This document shows positions 10,255 to 19,489 of a DNA stretch of 48,160 bases, piece by piece. The notes below the pieces were generated by a model. It worked only from the letters and a program-made list of their open reading frames with translations. It was not told where the DNA came from and made no database searches. Within the stretch, counting starts at the first letter, position 1, and each line of letters begins with the position of its first letter. Source of the stretch: Actinomycetota bacterium (GTDB taxonomy: Bacteria; Actinomycetota; Actinomycetes; S36-B12); assembly GCA_016870515.1 (NCBI GenBank), contig VGBL01000013.1, positions 1 to 48,160 of the forward strand. The letters run 5' to 3'. Made by a program: the position numbers and the translations under genes.

Positions 10255-11289
10255 TCACCGTAGGGTGAGGATCAATGCACCCTTTTCGAAATCCAGGCTG
10301 AGCGTCTCGGTGCCGGGGTAGCGCTCCAGCCAGTCCTGGGCGATCTGCTGCTCGTCGACGCGGATCATGTCGTCGAGGATCACTCGACCACCGGCCGACA
10401 TGCGGTCGTGGAAGAACGGCAGGGCGGGCCAGCGGGCCTGCCTGGCGCCCTGGGCGGGGGGACCGTCGACGCACAGCAGGTCGACCGCGTCGAGCGACCG
10501 CAGGGCGAATTCGTCGTACCACGTGACCGCCCGACCAGCGATGGACTCCTCGACGAGGGGCGCATGGATGACGGTCAGCCACTCGGAGACTCCCTGTCGT
10601 CTGCCGAGCTCCTCCGTGGCCCGCGCGTACTGCTCCTCGTGGTCGACCCCGACAACCTGGCCGTCGTATCCGGCGACGCGCATCGCACCGGCCATCCACA
10701 CGCTGGACTGACCGCTGCCGAGGTCGACAACCAGACGCGGACGATGCTCGAGCACATATCCGGCGAGCCACAGCAGCAGGTCTTCGGACGCCGCCCAGGT
10801 GCCCGCCCGCGGCATGGGCAGCGACATCGGCACCAATCGCTGCAGCTGCATGAACGACTCGAGCAGGGCCACCTGGTCATCGAGCTTCTGCTGGTAGTGC
10901 ACCCGGGTCTCTCGGCGCTCGGCGGACTGGTTTTGGGCGAGTTCGCGCAGCGCGAGACGGTAGGTCGAGCGGGGATGGGTCAACTCGTCGTCAATCTTGC
11001 CCACCTTGCCGCGGATCTCGGTGATGTTCTTGCCCATCGCGCCGTCTCGGCGTGACGTGTCGTTCTTCAGGCCCTCGAGCCGATGATTGACGTAGTGCTC
11101 CAGCCGAGCCAGCCGCCCGGTGGTGATGCGGACCCACGCGAATGTCTGCCCGAGCAGCGCACCGACGGTCAGGCCGATGAGAGCGGCTATCGCGATGACG
11201 GCCGGGGACCATCCGGCCGCGACACCCAGCACCAGCAGTCCCGCGCCGAGGCCCAGGGCCACGACAACGAGGGGAATGCGGGCGCGCAC
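10255..11289 (-). CDS. Membrane-anchored class I SAM methyltransferase
   Basis: About 344 aa. Two N-terminal membrane helices (IPLVVVALGLGAGLLVLGVA and VIAIAALIGLTVGALLG) lead into a predicted coiled coil with many charged residues. A Rossmann methyltransferase domain of the Methyltransf_24 type follows, with SAM motif VVDLGSGQSSVWMA, an acidic VGVDHE, and VDLLCVDGPP. The substrate is unknown; an envelope glycan or lipid is suggested by the membrane anchor and the LCP and GT2 neighbours. The start is GTG 11289 (TAGCCT 7 bases upstream); the frame is also open from GTG 11340, but that would run into the divergent GT2 gene. Confidence 0.82.
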   Translation of the reverse strand: MRARIPLVVVALGLGAGLLVLGVAAGWSPAVIAIAALIGLTVGALLGQTFAWVRITTGRLARLEHYVNHRLEGLKNDTSRRDGAMGKNITEIRGKVGKIDDELTHPRSTYRLALRELAQNQSAERRETRVHYQQKLDDQVALLESFMQLQRLVPMSLPMPRAGTWAASEDLLLWLAGYVLEHRPRLVVDLGSGQSSVWMAGAMRVAGYDGQVVGVDHEEQYARATEELGRRQGVSEWLTVIHAPLVEESIAGRAVTWYDEFALRSLDAVDLLCVDGPPAQGARQARWPALPFFHDRMSAGGRVILDDMIRVDEQQIAQDWLERYPGTETLSLDFEKGALILTLR

Positions 11290-11296
11290 GGGTCCG

Positions 11297-11306
11297 AGGC
11301 TACCCT
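11297..11306. promoter_or_regulatory. Overlapping divergent -10 hexamers (methyltransferase / GT2)
   Basis: The 10 bases AGGCTACCCT hold TAGCCT on the minus strand (11302-11297, N7 to GTG 11289) and TACCCT on the plus strand (11301-11306, N6 to GTG 11313). They share the TA at 11301-11302. Both genes would be leaderless and the two open complexes mutually exclusive. Confidence 0.6.
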
Positions 11307-11312
11307 TCCGAC

Positions 11313-12314
11313 GTGGGTGCCGAGGGACGCGAGGTTGCACGTCCAGGCGTGTCCGTGGTCATGCCCGTACTCAGCGAGGAGCGCCACCTCGAAGCAGCCG
11401 TACGTCGCATCCTGTCGTCGGCCTACGACGGCTCTCTCGAGGTCGTACTGGCACTTGGCCCCTCGCACGATGACACCGACGTGGTCGCCGGGCGCCTGGC
11501 ATCCGAGGACCCCCGCGTACGCACCGTCGCCAATCCCACCGGGCGCACTGCCGCCGGCCTCAACCTCGCGGTTCAGGCGGCGTCCTTCGACATCATCGTC
11601 CGCGTGGACGGGCACGCGCTCATCCCTGATAACTACGTGGCGGTCGCCGTCGCAACTCTTGAGGCAACCGGTGCCGACAATGTCGGCGGCATCATGGGGG
11701 CGGAGGGCGTCAGTGAGTTTGAGCGGGCGGTTGCCGCCGCCATGACGTCGTGGTTCGGGGTCGGAGGTGCCGCATTCCATATCGGCGGCGAGCCCGGACC
11801 GGCCCTGACGGTCTACCTCGGGTGCTTCCGACGGTCTGCCCTCGAGCGCGTCGGAGGATTCGACGAATCGATGGTCCGGGCGCAGGACTGGGAGCTCAAC
11901 CACCGCATCCGCCAGACGGGCGGGCTCGTCTGGTTTACTCCCGAACTGCACGTCACCTATCGGCCACGACCCGACCTTGCATCACTCGCCCGGCAGTACT
12001 TTCAGTACGGCCGATGGCGACGCGAGGTGGCAACGCGTCATCCCGAGACCGTTTCTGCTCGATACCTCGCGCCTCCGGTCACGCTCATCGCGGTGTTCGG
12101 CGGGACCCTCGTTGGCATACTTGGACTCGCCACGCGCTCACCTTCCTTGACAGCCATCGGCTTCGCCATGCCGGTGGGCTACGCCGCCGCAAACCTCGTC
12201 GCAAGCGCGCGTGCAGGGCGCTCGCTCAGTCCGGCCGCGGCATTGCGACTGCCCGCGGTCTTCGCAACCATGCACGGAGCCTGGGGCGCCGGCTTCCTGC
12301 GGGGTGCCCGCTAG
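11313..12314 (+). CDS. GT2 family glycosyltransferase (ExoA-like)
   Basis: 333 aa. The GT-A nucleotide-sugar fold is shown by VSVVMPVLSEERHLEAAV, NPTGRTAAGLNLAV and the metal-binding IIVRVDGHALIP; the acceptor/catalytic region has VGGFDESMVRAQDWELNHRI. Two or three membrane helices close the protein (LIAVFGGTLVGILGLA and the stretch near residue 280). This arrangement is typical of ExoA-like transferases adding sugars to lipid-linked exopolysaccharide precursors. Start GTG 11313, 6 bases after TACCCT. Its stop codon interlocks with that of the thioesterase in a shared CTAG. Confidence 0.88.
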   Translation: MGAEGREVARPGVSVVMPVLSEERHLEAAVRRILSSAYDGSLEVVLALGPSHDDTDVVAGRLASEDPRVRTVANPTGRTAAGLNLAVQAASFDIIVRVDGHALIPDNYVAVAVATLEATGADNVGGIMGAEGVSEFERAVAAAMTSWFGVGGAAFHIGGEPGPALTVYLGCFRRSALERVGGFDESMVRAQDWELNHRIRQTGGLVWFTPELHVTYRPRPDLASLARQYFQYGRWRREVATRHPETVSARYLAPPVTLIAVFGGTLVGILGLATRSPSLTAIGFAMPVGYAAANLVASARAGRSLSPAAALRLPAVFATMHGAWGAGFLRGAR

Positions 12315-12844
12315 GGCTCCAGGCCCCGCTCGCGCAATTCCTTGATGGCGCGACGACGTTCGAGGCGGGATGCCCGGCGAATCTCAGCCGCATGGAATCG
12401 GAGCCTCTCCTCATCGCAGTCGGGCTCCACCGGCGGGATGGGGCGAGGAACGCCGGCGGCGTCGATGGCCACGAAGACCAGATATGCCGTGCTCACGTGG
12501 ATCTCCCCCTCGATGCCCAGGCGCTGAACAGTGACGCGCACGCCCACTTCCATGCTCGTGCGCCCCGTCCAATTGACCTGTGCCCGCGTAGTGAGCAGGT
12601 CACCCTGCTTGACCGGCTCAAGAAGGGCCATTTCGTCCATGAAGGCTGTCACGGCTGGTCCCTGCGAGTGACGGATCGCGGCGACGCCACCCGCCTCATC
12701 GACAGCTCTCATGATGACGCCACCGTGGACGTTGCCGTAGTTGTTGGCATCGACCACGCCCATGACTCGCGCAAGGGTGGTGCGTGAGCGTTCGGTAGGA
12801 ATGGATTGATCGAGTGGCTGCTCGACGATGGGATCAAACGGCAT
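12311..12844 (-). CDS. Acyl-CoA thioesterase, hotdog fold
   Basis: 177 aa, single hotdog domain of the YciA/BACH type that hydrolyses acyl-CoA to free acid and CoA. The signature is NNYGNVHGGVIMRAVDEAGG, with the Asn and Asp/Glu positions used for catalysis, followed by TAFMDEMALLEPVKQGD and STAYLVFVAID. The C-terminal 40 residues are a charged helix, an extension beyond the domain. ATG 12844 begins 1 base after the acyl-CoA dehydrogenase stop, so the two are co-transcribed and probably act on the same acyl-CoA pool. Confidence 0.92.
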   Translation of the reverse strand: MPFDPIVEQPLDQSIPTERSRTTLARVMGVVDANNYGNVHGGVIMRAVDEAGGVAAIRHSQGPAVTAFMDEMALLEPVKQGDLLTTRAQVNWTGRTSMEVGVRVTVQRLGIEGEIHVSTAYLVFVAIDAAGVPRPIPPVEPDCDEERLRFHAAEIRRASRLERRRAIKELRERGLEP

Positions 12845-12845
12845 G

Positions 12846-14015
12846 TCAGCCTCTCAAGAGTTCGCGCGCCATGACAATGCGCTGAATCTGGTTGGTCCCC
12901 TCGTAGATCTGGGTGATCTTGGCGTCCCTCATGAAGCGTTCGACGGGATAGTCACGGGTGTAGCCGTAGCCGCCAAACACCTGCACGGCATCCGTGGTGA
13001 TCTCCATGGCCACGTCGGAGGCGTAGCACTTGGCGGCTGCACCGAAGAAGGGCAGGTCATCGTCGCCGCGTTCGCTCTTGGCTGCGGCCGCGTAGACGAG
13101 TGCTCGGGCAGCCTCGAGCTTCATGCCCATGTCGGCGAGCATGAATTGGATGCCCTGGAAGTCGGAGATCGGGCGCCCGAACTGCTCGCGCTCGCGCGAG
13201 TAGGCGATCGCTGCATCAAGCGCTCCTTGCGCGATCCCCAAGGCTTGAGCGCCAATGGTGATGCGTGTGTGGTCAAGGGTGGTCATCGCGGTGCGGAAGC
13301 CGCACCCGGGCTCGCCGACCAGGCGATCTCCTGGCAATAGCAAGCGATCGAAGATGATCTCGCATGTCGGCGAGCCATGGACACCGAGTTTGCGCTCGGG
13401 GCTGCCGATCATCAGGCCCTCATCGTCGTGGTGGACGACGAAGGCGGAGATGCCCTTGGCTCCGGCATTGGGATCGGTGACTGCCAGCACGGTGTAGTAG
13501 TCGGAGTTGCCGGCGTTGGTGATCCAACTCTTCTGGCCGGTGAGGATCCAGCCATCGCCATCGCGCGTGGCACGTGTCTTCATTGCCGCAGCGTCACTGC
13601 CGGACTCGCGCTCGGACAGGCAGTAGGAGAACATCGCCGCGCCCGAGGCCACCGATGGGAGATAGCGCTCGAGCATCGTTTCGCTGCCGGCAACCATGAG
13701 CGGCATGGTGCCCAGCTTGTTGACCGCAGGAATGATCGAACTCGAGGCACAGACGCGCGCGATCTCCTCGATGACTAGGCAGGCCGCCAGAGCATCCCCG
13801 CCCTGTCCGCCGTACATCTGCGGGATGTGAATGGCGTGGTAGCCCGATGCCACGAGCAGGTCGTAGATGTCGCGGGGAAATTCCCCCGATGCATCGATCT
13901 CGGCGGCGCGCGGGGCGATCTTGTCGTCGGCCAAGCGGCGCACCGCCGATCGGAGTTCTCGGTGCTCCTCTGGCAGGGAGAAGGCGGCGAAGTCCGGGTT
14001 GGACACGAGCGGCAC
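12846..14015 (-). CDS. Acyl-CoA dehydrogenase (FadE25-like)
   Basis: About 389 aa FAD enzyme that introduces the alpha-beta double bond in acyl-CoA. Visible are the N-terminal helical domain, the beta domain [19 protein letters not shown] with [15 protein letters not shown], the C-terminal FAD-binding [23 protein letters not shown], and the catalytic-Glu segment [18 protein letters not shown]. Position beside purE-purK matches mycobacterial fadE25 (Rv3274c), although short-chain specificity is inferred. I start at GTG 14015 because AGGAAGGGG lies 6 bases upstream and TAGGCT (14047-14042) gives a short leader. The open frame extends to a TTG at 14042. Confidence 0.92.
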   Translation of the reverse strand: MPLVSNPDFAAFSLPEEHRELRSAVRRLADDKIAPRAAEIDASGEFPRDIYDLLVASGYHAIHIPQMYGGQGGDALAACLVIEEIARVCASSSIIPAVNKLGTMPLMVAGSETMLERYLPSVASGAAMFSYCLSERESGSDAAAMKTRATRDGDGWILTGQKSWITNAGNSDYYTVLAVTDPNAGAKGISAFVVHHDDEGLMIGSPERKLGVHGSPTCEIIFDRLLLPGDRLVGEPGCGFRTAMTTLDHTRITIGAQALGIAQGALDAAIAYSREREQFGRPISDFQGIQFMLADMGMKLEAARALVYAAAAKSERGDDDLPFFGAAAKCYASDVAMEITTDAVQVFGGYGYTRDYPVERFMRDAKITQIYEGTNQIQRIVMARELLRG

Positions 14016-14041
14016 GAGAAGCCCCTTCCTGGTGGATCCCA

Positions 14042-14067
14042 AGCCTACGCCCGCGGCGGTCTAGGCT
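14042..14067. promoter_or_regulatory. Divergent -10 pair (acyl-CoA dehydrogenase / ugd)
   Basis: Minus strand TAGGCT at 14047-14042 followed by a short leader with AGGAAGGGG before GTG 14015. Plus strand TAGGCT at 14062-14067, N6, GTG 14074 (leaderless). Confidence 0.55.
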
Positions 14068-14073
14068 CACGGC

Positions 14074-15375
14074 GTGCGCTTGAGCGTGGTGGGTACCGGC
14101 TACCTCGGGGCGACTCATGCCGCATGTATGGCCGATCTCGGCCACGAGGTCATCGGCCTCGATAGCGATCCAACGAAGGTTGCCGCACTCGCCGAGGGCC
14201 GCGTGCCCTTCTGGGAACCCGGGCTCGACGCCGTTCTGCAACGCGGCTTGGAATCCGGACGACTGCGATTCACAACCAAACCGGCCGACGTCGCGGGTGC
14301 AACGGTCCATTTCCTGTGCGTGGGCACCCCCCAGCAATCAAACTCGCCGGAAGCCGACCTCACCCAGGTGAATGCGGCCATTGAAGCCCTGCTGCCCGTG
14401 CTCCAAACCGACGATCTCGTCGTAGGCAAGTCGACGGTGCCGGTCGGGACAGCGGCTGACATCGAAGGTCGCGTTACGCCGACGGGGGCGAGGGTTGCCT
14501 GGAATCCGGAATTCCTTCGCGAAGGCAACGCCGTCGAAGACACCTTGCGCCCGGACCGCCTTGTCTTCGGAGTGCGCGATTCTCGCGACGACGCGATCCT
14601 CCGCGAGGTCTACGCACCACTGCTGGAGGCGGGCACTCCCCTGCTCGTCACCGACTTTGCCACTGCCGAACTCGTCAAGGTCTCTGCCAACGCCTTCCTT
14701 GCCACGAAGATCTCGTTCATCAACGCCATGGCCGAGGTCTGCGAGGCCACCGGCGGTGACATCGTGACCCTGTCCGCGGCGCTGGGCATGGATCCGCGTA
14801 TCGGCCCTCAATTCCTGCGCGCCGGACTCGGCTTCGGTGGCGGGTGCCTCCCCAAGGACATCCGTGCATTCATGGCACGCGCCCGCGAGTTGGGCGTCGA
14901 TGAGGCCCTGATGTTCCTGCGCGATATCGACGACATCAACGTCCGACGGCGCCAGCACACCGTCGACCTGGCGGTCGCGTCCATGGGAGGGACGGCTGCC
15001 GGACGCACTGTTGCGGTGTGGGGGGCCGCTTTCAAGCCCAATAGCGACGATGTGCGCGATTCGCCGGCTCTGCATGTGGCACAGGCCCTTCACAATGCTG
15101 GAGCACGCGTCGTGGTGCACGACCCTCGTGCCGTGCCCCATGCACGGACGCTCTTCCCTCAACTCGACTACACCGAGGGTGCGGCTGACGCCGTCCAGGG
15201 TGCTGACGTCCTCCTTCTCCTCACCGAGTGGAAGGACTACATCGACATTGATCCCGCGGTCATTCGTCCGCTGATGTCGACTCCCACCGTCATCGACGCG
15301 CGCAATGCCCTCGACGTTGATCGCTGGCGCTCAGCCGGATGGACCTACCGCGCCCTGGGTCGTCCGACCGCCTAA
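14074..15375 (+). CDS. ugd: UDP-glucose 6-dehydrogenase
   Basis: 433 aa. Oxidises UDP-glucose to UDP-glucuronate with 2 NAD+, supplying precursors for envelope polysaccharides. NAD-binding Rossmann motif VVGTGYLGATHAACMADLG at the N-terminus, GTPQQ and GKSTVPVGTA, then AWNPEFLREGNA. The catalytic cysteine is in FGGGCLPKDIRAF, and the C-terminal UDP-binding domain has VWGAAFKPNSDDVRDSPAL. All key residues are present. GTG 14074 is leaderless. It fits with the LCP and GT2 genes upstream as an envelope glycan set. The stop interlocks with that of the CoA-binding gene. Confidence 0.95.
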   Translation: MRLSVVGTGYLGATHAACMADLGHEVIGLDSDPTKVAALAEGRVPFWEPGLDAVLQRGLESGRLRFTTKPADVAGATVHFLCVGTPQQSNSPEADLTQVNAAIEALLPVLQTDDLVVGKSTVPVGTAADIEGRVTPTGARVAWNPEFLREGNAVEDTLRPDRLVFGVRDSRDDAILREVYAPLLEAGTPLLVTDFATAELVKVSANAFLATKISFINAMAEVCEATGGDIVTLSAALGMDPRIGPQFLRAGLGFGGGCLPKDIRAFMARARELGVDEALMFLRDIDDINVRRRQHTVDLAVASMGGTAAGRTVAVWGAAFKPNSDDVRDSPALHVAQALHNAGARVVVHDPRAVPHARTLFPQLDYTEGAADAVQGADVLLLLTEWKDYIDIDPAVIRPLMSTPTVIDARNALDVDRWRSAGWTYRALGRPTA

Positions 15376-15803
15376 CGACCCGCCCACACGATGGCGGGGC
15401 AGTTGTCCATGACGACCGTGAGCCCGGCATCCGCTGCGCGCTGCGCCGCCGATTCGTCGATGACACCCAGTTGAAGCCACACGGCCCTGGCACCTGCGGC
15501 AATCGCCTCGTCGACGAGGGGGCCGACGCGGTCACCACGCACGAACATGTCGACCACATCGGGGGCGCCGATGGCGTCAGCCGCCTCGGCGATGGTTGCG
15601 TATCCCTGCTCGCCGTGCACGACCTCGGCATGAGGATAGATGGGAATGATCCGCTTGCCGCGCGACTGGAGGAGACGCGCTATCTGGTAGGCATCGCCTT
15701 CCGGCTTGTTGCCGAGGCCCACAACAAACCAGATGGTCGTGTCGTCCAGCACTCGGGCGGCGACCTCTGGGGTGCCGTAGAGGTGTGGATCGCGGCTAGT
15801 CAT
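15372..15803 (-). CDS. CoA-binding domain protein (YccU-like)
   Basis: About 143 aa single Rossmann domain of the CoA-binding family: [68 protein letters not shown] and a C-terminal MDNCPAIVW. The usual Asn/Cys pair at the end (DNC) is kept. No catalytic role is established for this family. I start at ATG 15803, which overlaps the purE stop (ATGACTAG), so it is translationally coupled as the third gene of purK-purE. Longer frames run inside purE. Confidence 0.85.
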   Translation of the reverse strand: MTSRDPHLYGTPEVAARVLDDTTIWFVVGLGNKPEGDAYQIARLLQSRGKRIIPIYPHAEVVHGEQGYATIAEAADAIGAPDVVDMFVRGDRVGPLVDEAIAAGARAVWLQLGVIDESAAQRAADAGLTVVMDNCPAIVWAGR

Positions 15804-16296
15804 GCTCGCGGACCCGGGCGCCATTGTCCGTTGCGGCCCGTCGCAAGCCGGCCTGGAATTCCTTGGTCGCCTCCTTGAGGTCGTCGTCTGCGCATCCCAG
15901 GATGCGAATCGCCAGAAGTCCGGCGTTGCGCGCACTGCCCACCGCGACCGTGGCCACCGGCACTCCGGCGGGCATCTGGGCGATGGCTAGCAGAGAGTCA
16001 AGGCCGTCGAGGTGCGACAGCGGAATCGGAACGCCAATCACGGGCAGGGGGGTCAGTGACGCCACCATGCCCGGAAGATGCGCAGCGCCGCCGGCGCCGG
16101 CGATGATCACGCGCAGCCCACGATCGGCCGCGGACTCCGCGTAGGCCACCATCTCCTTTGGCATGCGGTGCGCGGAGACGACGTCGGCCTCGTAGGGGAC
16201 GCCAAACTCGCGCAGGGCCTCTGCTGCGGCCTCCATGACGGGCCAGTCGGAATCACTGCCCATGATGATGCCGACGAGGGGGCTCGGATCACTCAT
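15796..16296 (-). CDS. purE: N5-carboxyaminoimidazole ribonucleotide mutase
   Basis: 166 aa, class I PurE. Converts N5-CAIR to CAIR in purine biosynthesis. The signature [25 protein letters not shown] and [15 protein letters not shown] are intact, with PVIGVPI and [21 protein letters not shown] downstream. Start ATG 16296 overlaps the purK stop as ATGAGTGA; a TTG lies one codon upstream. Second gene of the purK-purE-CoA-binding operon. Confidence 0.96.
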   Translation of the reverse strand: MSDPSPLVGIIMGSDSDWPVMEAAAEALREFGVPYEADVVSAHRMPKEMVAYAESAADRGLRVIIAGAGGAAHLPGMVASLTPLPVIGVPIPLSHLDGLDSLLAIAQMPAGVPVATVAVGSARNAGLLAIRILGCADDDLKEATKEFQAGLRRAATDNGARVREHD

Positions 16297-17467
16297 CAAT
16301 GACTCCCATGAGGTAGTTGGCGGCGTGGTGGGCGCGCGCGAGAAGCGTGTCGAGATTGTCTCCCACGACCGTCACGTGCCCCAGTTTGCGCCCTGGACGC
16401 GGATCCTTGCCATAGAGGTGCACCCTCACCCCGGGATCACGTGCGAGCACATGGCGGTAGGCGTCCTGAAGCGGCGGCAGGGTGTCCGCGTCGCGAGGAC
16501 CTATGACATTGACCATCACTGTCCACGGGGCCAGCGGGTGAGGGTCCCCGAGCGGCAGGTCGAGTACGGCGCGCAGGTGGTTCTCGAACTGACTCGTGAC
16601 GGCACCGTCGATCGACCAGTGCCCCGAATTGTGCGGCCGCATGGCCAGCTCATTGACCAGGATTCCCTGCGGGGCGTCGAAGAGTTCGACCGCCAGCATT
16701 CCCGTCACGTCCAGGTCCTTGGCCAGGCCAAGGGCGAGTTCCTGCGCCTGCATGGCGCGCTCATCGGAAAGGCCCGGGCACGGAGCCACGACCTCCGAGC
16801 ACATCCCATCGACCTGCACCGTGCGTACGACGGGGTAGGCGACCGCCTGGCCTGAGGGCGATCGCGCCACCTGCGCGGCGAGTTCGCGCGTGAAGGCCAC
16901 CCGCTCCTCGGCCAACCACGCGGCATCAGCAGCGAGCGGCGTGGTCGCCAGGATGTCGGCAGCCTCCTGATGCGACGACACCACCCAGACTCCCCGCCCG
17001 TCGTATCCGCCCCGAGAGACCTTGAGTACGAGCGGCCAACCGAGGTAGTCCCCCGTGCGCGTGAGATCGCCGATGCCTTCGACGATCGTCCAGCGCGGGG
17101 TCGGTGCACCCGCCGCAGCAAGTGCCTCCCGCATGGTGCGCTTGTCCTGGGCGTGCACCAGGGCGCCGGGGCCGGGTCGCACTGCGACGCCCGAGGCCTC
17201 CAACTCGAGCAGATAGGCGGGCGGCACGTGCTCGTGGTCGAAAGTCACCACATCGCATCCATCAGCCAGTCGCAGCAGCGCATCGAGGTCGTCATGGTGA
17301 CCGATGACCACGTCGGACACGACCTGGGCCGCTGACTCGTCAGCCGAGGTGGCCAGCACCCGGAAGCCGATGGCGAGCGCGGTCGCGGGCGCGGCGGTCA
17401 TCCTCGAGAGCTGACCGCCTCCCACCATGCCCACCCGCGGGATCCGACGCTCGGTGACTGGGTTCAC
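16289..17467 (-). CDS. purK: 5-(carboxyamino)imidazole ribonucleotide synthase
   Basis: 392 aa ATP-grasp enzyme that carboxylates AIR with bicarbonate and ATP to give N5-CAIR for PurE. It opens with [17 protein letters not shown] (most homologues read GQLAR), then [11 protein letters not shown]-grasp elements [20 protein letters not shown] and AWLAEERV, and the metal/phosphate region [20 protein letters not shown] 17467 is six bases after TAGGGT (minus strand), so the operon message appears leaderless. Divergent from gtrA. Confidence 0.95.
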   Translation of the reverse strand: MNPVTERRIPRVGMVGGGQLSRMTAAPATALAIGFRVLATSADESAAQVVSDVVIGHHDDLDALLRLADGCDVVTFDHEHVPPAYLLELEASGVAVRPGPGALVHAQDKRTMREALAAAGAPTPRWTIVEGIGDLTRTGDYLGWPLVLKVSRGGYDGRGVWVVSSHQEAADILATTPLAADAAWLAEERVAFTRELAAQVARSPSGQAVAYPVVRTVQVDGMCSEVVAPCPGLSDERAMQAQELALGLAKDLDVTGMLAVELFDAPQGILVNELAMRPHNSGHWSIDGAVTSQFENHLRAVLDLPLGDPHPLAPWTVMVNVIGPRDADTLPPLQDAYRHVLARDPGVRVHLYGKDPRPGRKLGHVTVVGDNLDTLLARAHHAANYLMGVIDE

Positions 17468-17473
17468 AGCCGG

Positions 17474-17528
17474 ACCCTACTGATCTGACCTCTCGGGCCC
17501 GTCGATGGAGGTGGGCCGCCGGTAGCAT
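17474..17528. promoter_or_regulatory. Divergent leaderless -10s (purK / GtrA)
   Basis: Minus strand: TAGGGT (17479-17474), N6, GTG 17467. Plus strand: TAGCAT (17523-17528), six C bases, ATG 17535. Both fit the leaderless arrangement. Confidence 0.6.
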
Positions 17529-17534
17529 CCCCCC

Positions 17535-18068
17535 ATGTCCACCCAGGCTCCGGTCGAGCGACGTACCCTCGTCGACCGCGTGCACGACTCGCTTGGCATG
17601 CTGATGCGCGAGGTTGCCAAGTTCGGCGTCGTCGGGCTCACCGCATTTGTCATCGACGTGGGCTTGTTCAACATCTTGATGTATGCCGGTGGCGAGGGGC
17701 CTCTGGCCGACAAGCCATTGACGGCGAAGGCCCTGAGCGTGATGGCCGCGACCACCTTCGCCTACTTCGGCAACCGGTTCTGGACCTTCCGTCATCGCGT
17801 CCGCACGCACATGGGTCGCGAATACATCCTGTTCTTCGCGCTCAACGGCGTCGGTATGCTCATTGCGCTGACCTGCCTGTGGTTCAGCCACTACGCCCTG
17901 GGGCTCGACAGCCCGTTGGCCGACAACATCTCGGCCAACGTCATCGGCCTCGGCCTCGGCACCCTGTTCCGCTTCTGGTCCTACCGCAAGTGGGTCTTCC
18001 CGGCCATGCCGGCAGGCGACGAAGCAGGGCGCGAGCTCGCCGAGCGCGACGCCTCGGCGCCGATCTAG
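17535..18068 (+). CDS. GtrA family membrane protein
   Basis: 177 aa with four hydrophobic helices: FGVVGLTAFVIDVGLFNILMY, ALSVMAATTFAYFGNRFW, YILFFALNGVGMLIALTCLW and SANVIGLGLGTLFRFWSYRKW. GtrA proteins are thought to move polyprenyl-linked sugars or to organise glycosyltransferases at the membrane; the FRFWSYRKWVF ending is characteristic. Its place between purK and the PH protein matches mycobacterial Rv3277. The ATG is leaderless. The stop codon interlocks with that of the PH gene in a shared CTAG. Confidence 0.9.
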   Translation: MSTQAPVERRTLVDRVHDSLGMLMREVAKFGVVGLTAFVIDVGLFNILMYAGGEGPLADKPLTAKALSVMAATTFAYFGNRFWTFRHRVRTHMGREYILFFALNGVGMLIALTCLWFSHYALGLDSPLADNISANVIGLGLGTLFRFWSYRKWVFPAMPAGDEAGRELAERDASAPI

Positions 18069-18616
18069 CCGTCGGCGGGCGGGTAGGGATCCCCGCCCTG
18101 CTCGGTGCTACGCCGACGACGACGTTCGTCGTCCTGCTCATGGAGTCGATAGACATCTCGCTGGATGACCTCCACGTTGGGCACGTCGCTGATCACGAGG
18201 TCTTCGTCACTCGCCGAAGTGATCTTGAGGACCCCGTAGTTCAAGAAGCGACCCAGCATGCCGATATCGAACGACACATTGTTGACCTTGGACAAGGGCA
18301 TGTCTCGCCCCTTCTTGGCGATCACCCCCGAGCGAGTGATGATTCGGCGATTGGTGAAGACGTATTCGGTGGAGAGCCACTCGAGAAACGGTCTCAGGAC
18401 CCAAACGAAGAAGATGATGAGGCCGATGATGATGATCGCGGGGCGGCCGATCGTCTCGACAATGTTGTCCCATCCACCCATGAGGGTAAAGAGCCAGGCG
18501 CCGACGAAGACGGTGAGGATGAGGTAGATCACGGGGAGGATGAGGCCGCGCCAGTGCGGCTTCATCTCGAACTCGATGACCTCGCCCTCGCCCAGCAGTT
18601 TCGTCGGGTATCCCAT
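18065..18616 (-). CDS. PH-domain membrane protein
   Basis: About 183 aa. Two adjacent membrane helices (RGLILPVIYLILTVFVGAWL and AIIIIGLIIFFVWVL) precede a bacterial PH (bPH2) domain: STEYVFTNRRIITRSGVIAKKG, DMPLSKVNNVSFDIGMLGRFLNYGVLKI. The C-terminus is charged (DDERRRRRS). The role is unknown; position next to birA matches Rv3278c. I start at ATG 18616 (GGAGG 9 bases upstream) instead of the frame opening at 18748, which would overlap birA coding sequence. Confidence 0.87.
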   Translation of the reverse strand: MGYPTKLLGEGEVIEFEMKPHWRGLILPVIYLILTVFVGAWLFTLMGGWDNIVETIGRPAIIIIGLIIFFVWVLRPFLEWLSTEYVFTNRRIITRSGVIAKKGRDMPLSKVNNVSFDIGMLGRFLNYGVLKITSASDEDLVISDVPNVEVIQRDVYRLHEQDDERRRRRSTEQGGDPYPPADG

Positions 18617-18662
18617 CGGGTAATCCTCCCACACCGCCGTGGGCACTCCCGAGGATTCGTCG

Positions 18663-19472
18663 TCATCTGAACGCCGGACGCACGAGGAGCACGTCACCCG
18701 CGGAGATCTTGTGATCAGTGCCCGACCTGTCGGTGACCAGGAGATCACCGTGGGGGCCGACCCCGGTCGCGCGCCCCTCGATCGCGACGCCGGGTGCCTC
18801 CACGCGCACGTCGGAACCGATAGTCACGCACAGGTCGAGGTAGTCCGGGGCCGGATCCGCGCCAGCGATCCACTGGCGATACGCCACGGCGAACTCGCCC
18901 AGCACCGAGACGAGGATGTGCTCCCTGGAGTCAACCGCTCGAAGAAGTCGAAGGGATGTCCCCCCCGGTGGAAGCTCATCCGCTACCTGGTCGACGTTGA
19001 TGCCGATGCCGACGAGCACCGAGCCGTCGCCGAGCCGCTCGGCGAGGATGCCGCCCACCTTGCCGAGGCCGTCACGCAACTCAACGACCAGGTCATTGGG
19101 CCACTTCAGGCGCACGTCGCATCCGGTCGTAGCTCGCAGCGCGGTCACGACCGCGGTGCCCGTGATGAGCGGCAACCACCCGAGGAACTGTGCGTCGAGC
19201 ACAGGACGCAGCAGGATCGTGAGCCAAAGGCCGGCGTGCGCCGGCGATTCCCACTGACGTCCCGCACGGCCGCGGCCCGCGGTCTGCTCCTCGGCCACGA
19301 TCACCGTGCCCTCGGGCGATCCGGACGCCGCGAGCTGGGCTGCGTCGGCCATCGTCGATTCCGTCGTTGGCAGCACCACCGGGTCGGCCCACGGTGCCCA
19401 TCGACCATCACGCGCGAGGCCGTCTGCGACATCCGAGAGGGCCTGGCGGGCCTCACGGCTGCGGTCGGTCAC
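18663..19472 (-). CDS. birA: Biotin--[acetyl-CoA-carboxylase] ligase
   Basis: 269 aa. Activates biotin as biotinyl-AMP and attaches it to the AccA3 carrier lysine. The catalytic core is clear: TTESTMADAAQLAA, EEQTAGRGRAGRQWESPAHAG, the lysine-bearing KWPNDL, KVGGILAE and GIGINV, followed by the small C-terminal SH3-like domain (GRATGVGPHGDLLV). There is no N-terminal winged helix, so it is a monofunctional ligase and not a repressor. The open frame continues to 19706, but GTG 19472 has TACCTT 6 bases upstream, and anything longer would overlap accD5. Its 5' end is 17 bases from that of accD5. Confidence 0.94.
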   Translation of the reverse strand: MTDRSREARQALSDVADGLARDGRWAPWADPVVLPTTESTMADAAQLAASGSPEGTVIVAEEQTAGRGRAGRQWESPAHAGLWLTILLRPVLDAQFLGWLPLITGTAVVTALRATTGCDVRLKWPNDLVVELRDGLGKVGGILAERLGDGSVLVGIGINVDQVADELPPGGTSLRLLRAVDSREHILVSVLGEFAVAYRQWIAGADPAPDYLDLCVTIGSDVRVEAPGVAIEGRATGVGPHGDLLVTDRSGTDHKISAGDVLLVRPAFR

Positions 19473-19477
19473 GGGGC

Positions 19478-19484
19478 TAAGGTA
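19478..19484. promoter_or_regulatory. Shared 7-bp divergent -10 (birA / accD5)
   Basis: The heptamer TAAGGTA reads TAAGGT on the plus strand (19478-19483, N6, GTG 19490) and TACCTT on the minus strand (19484-19479, N6, GTG 19472). Both starts fit the leaderless rule exactly, so the two -10 elements occupy the same base pairs. Confidence 0.7.
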
Positions 19485-19489
19485 CGCAT

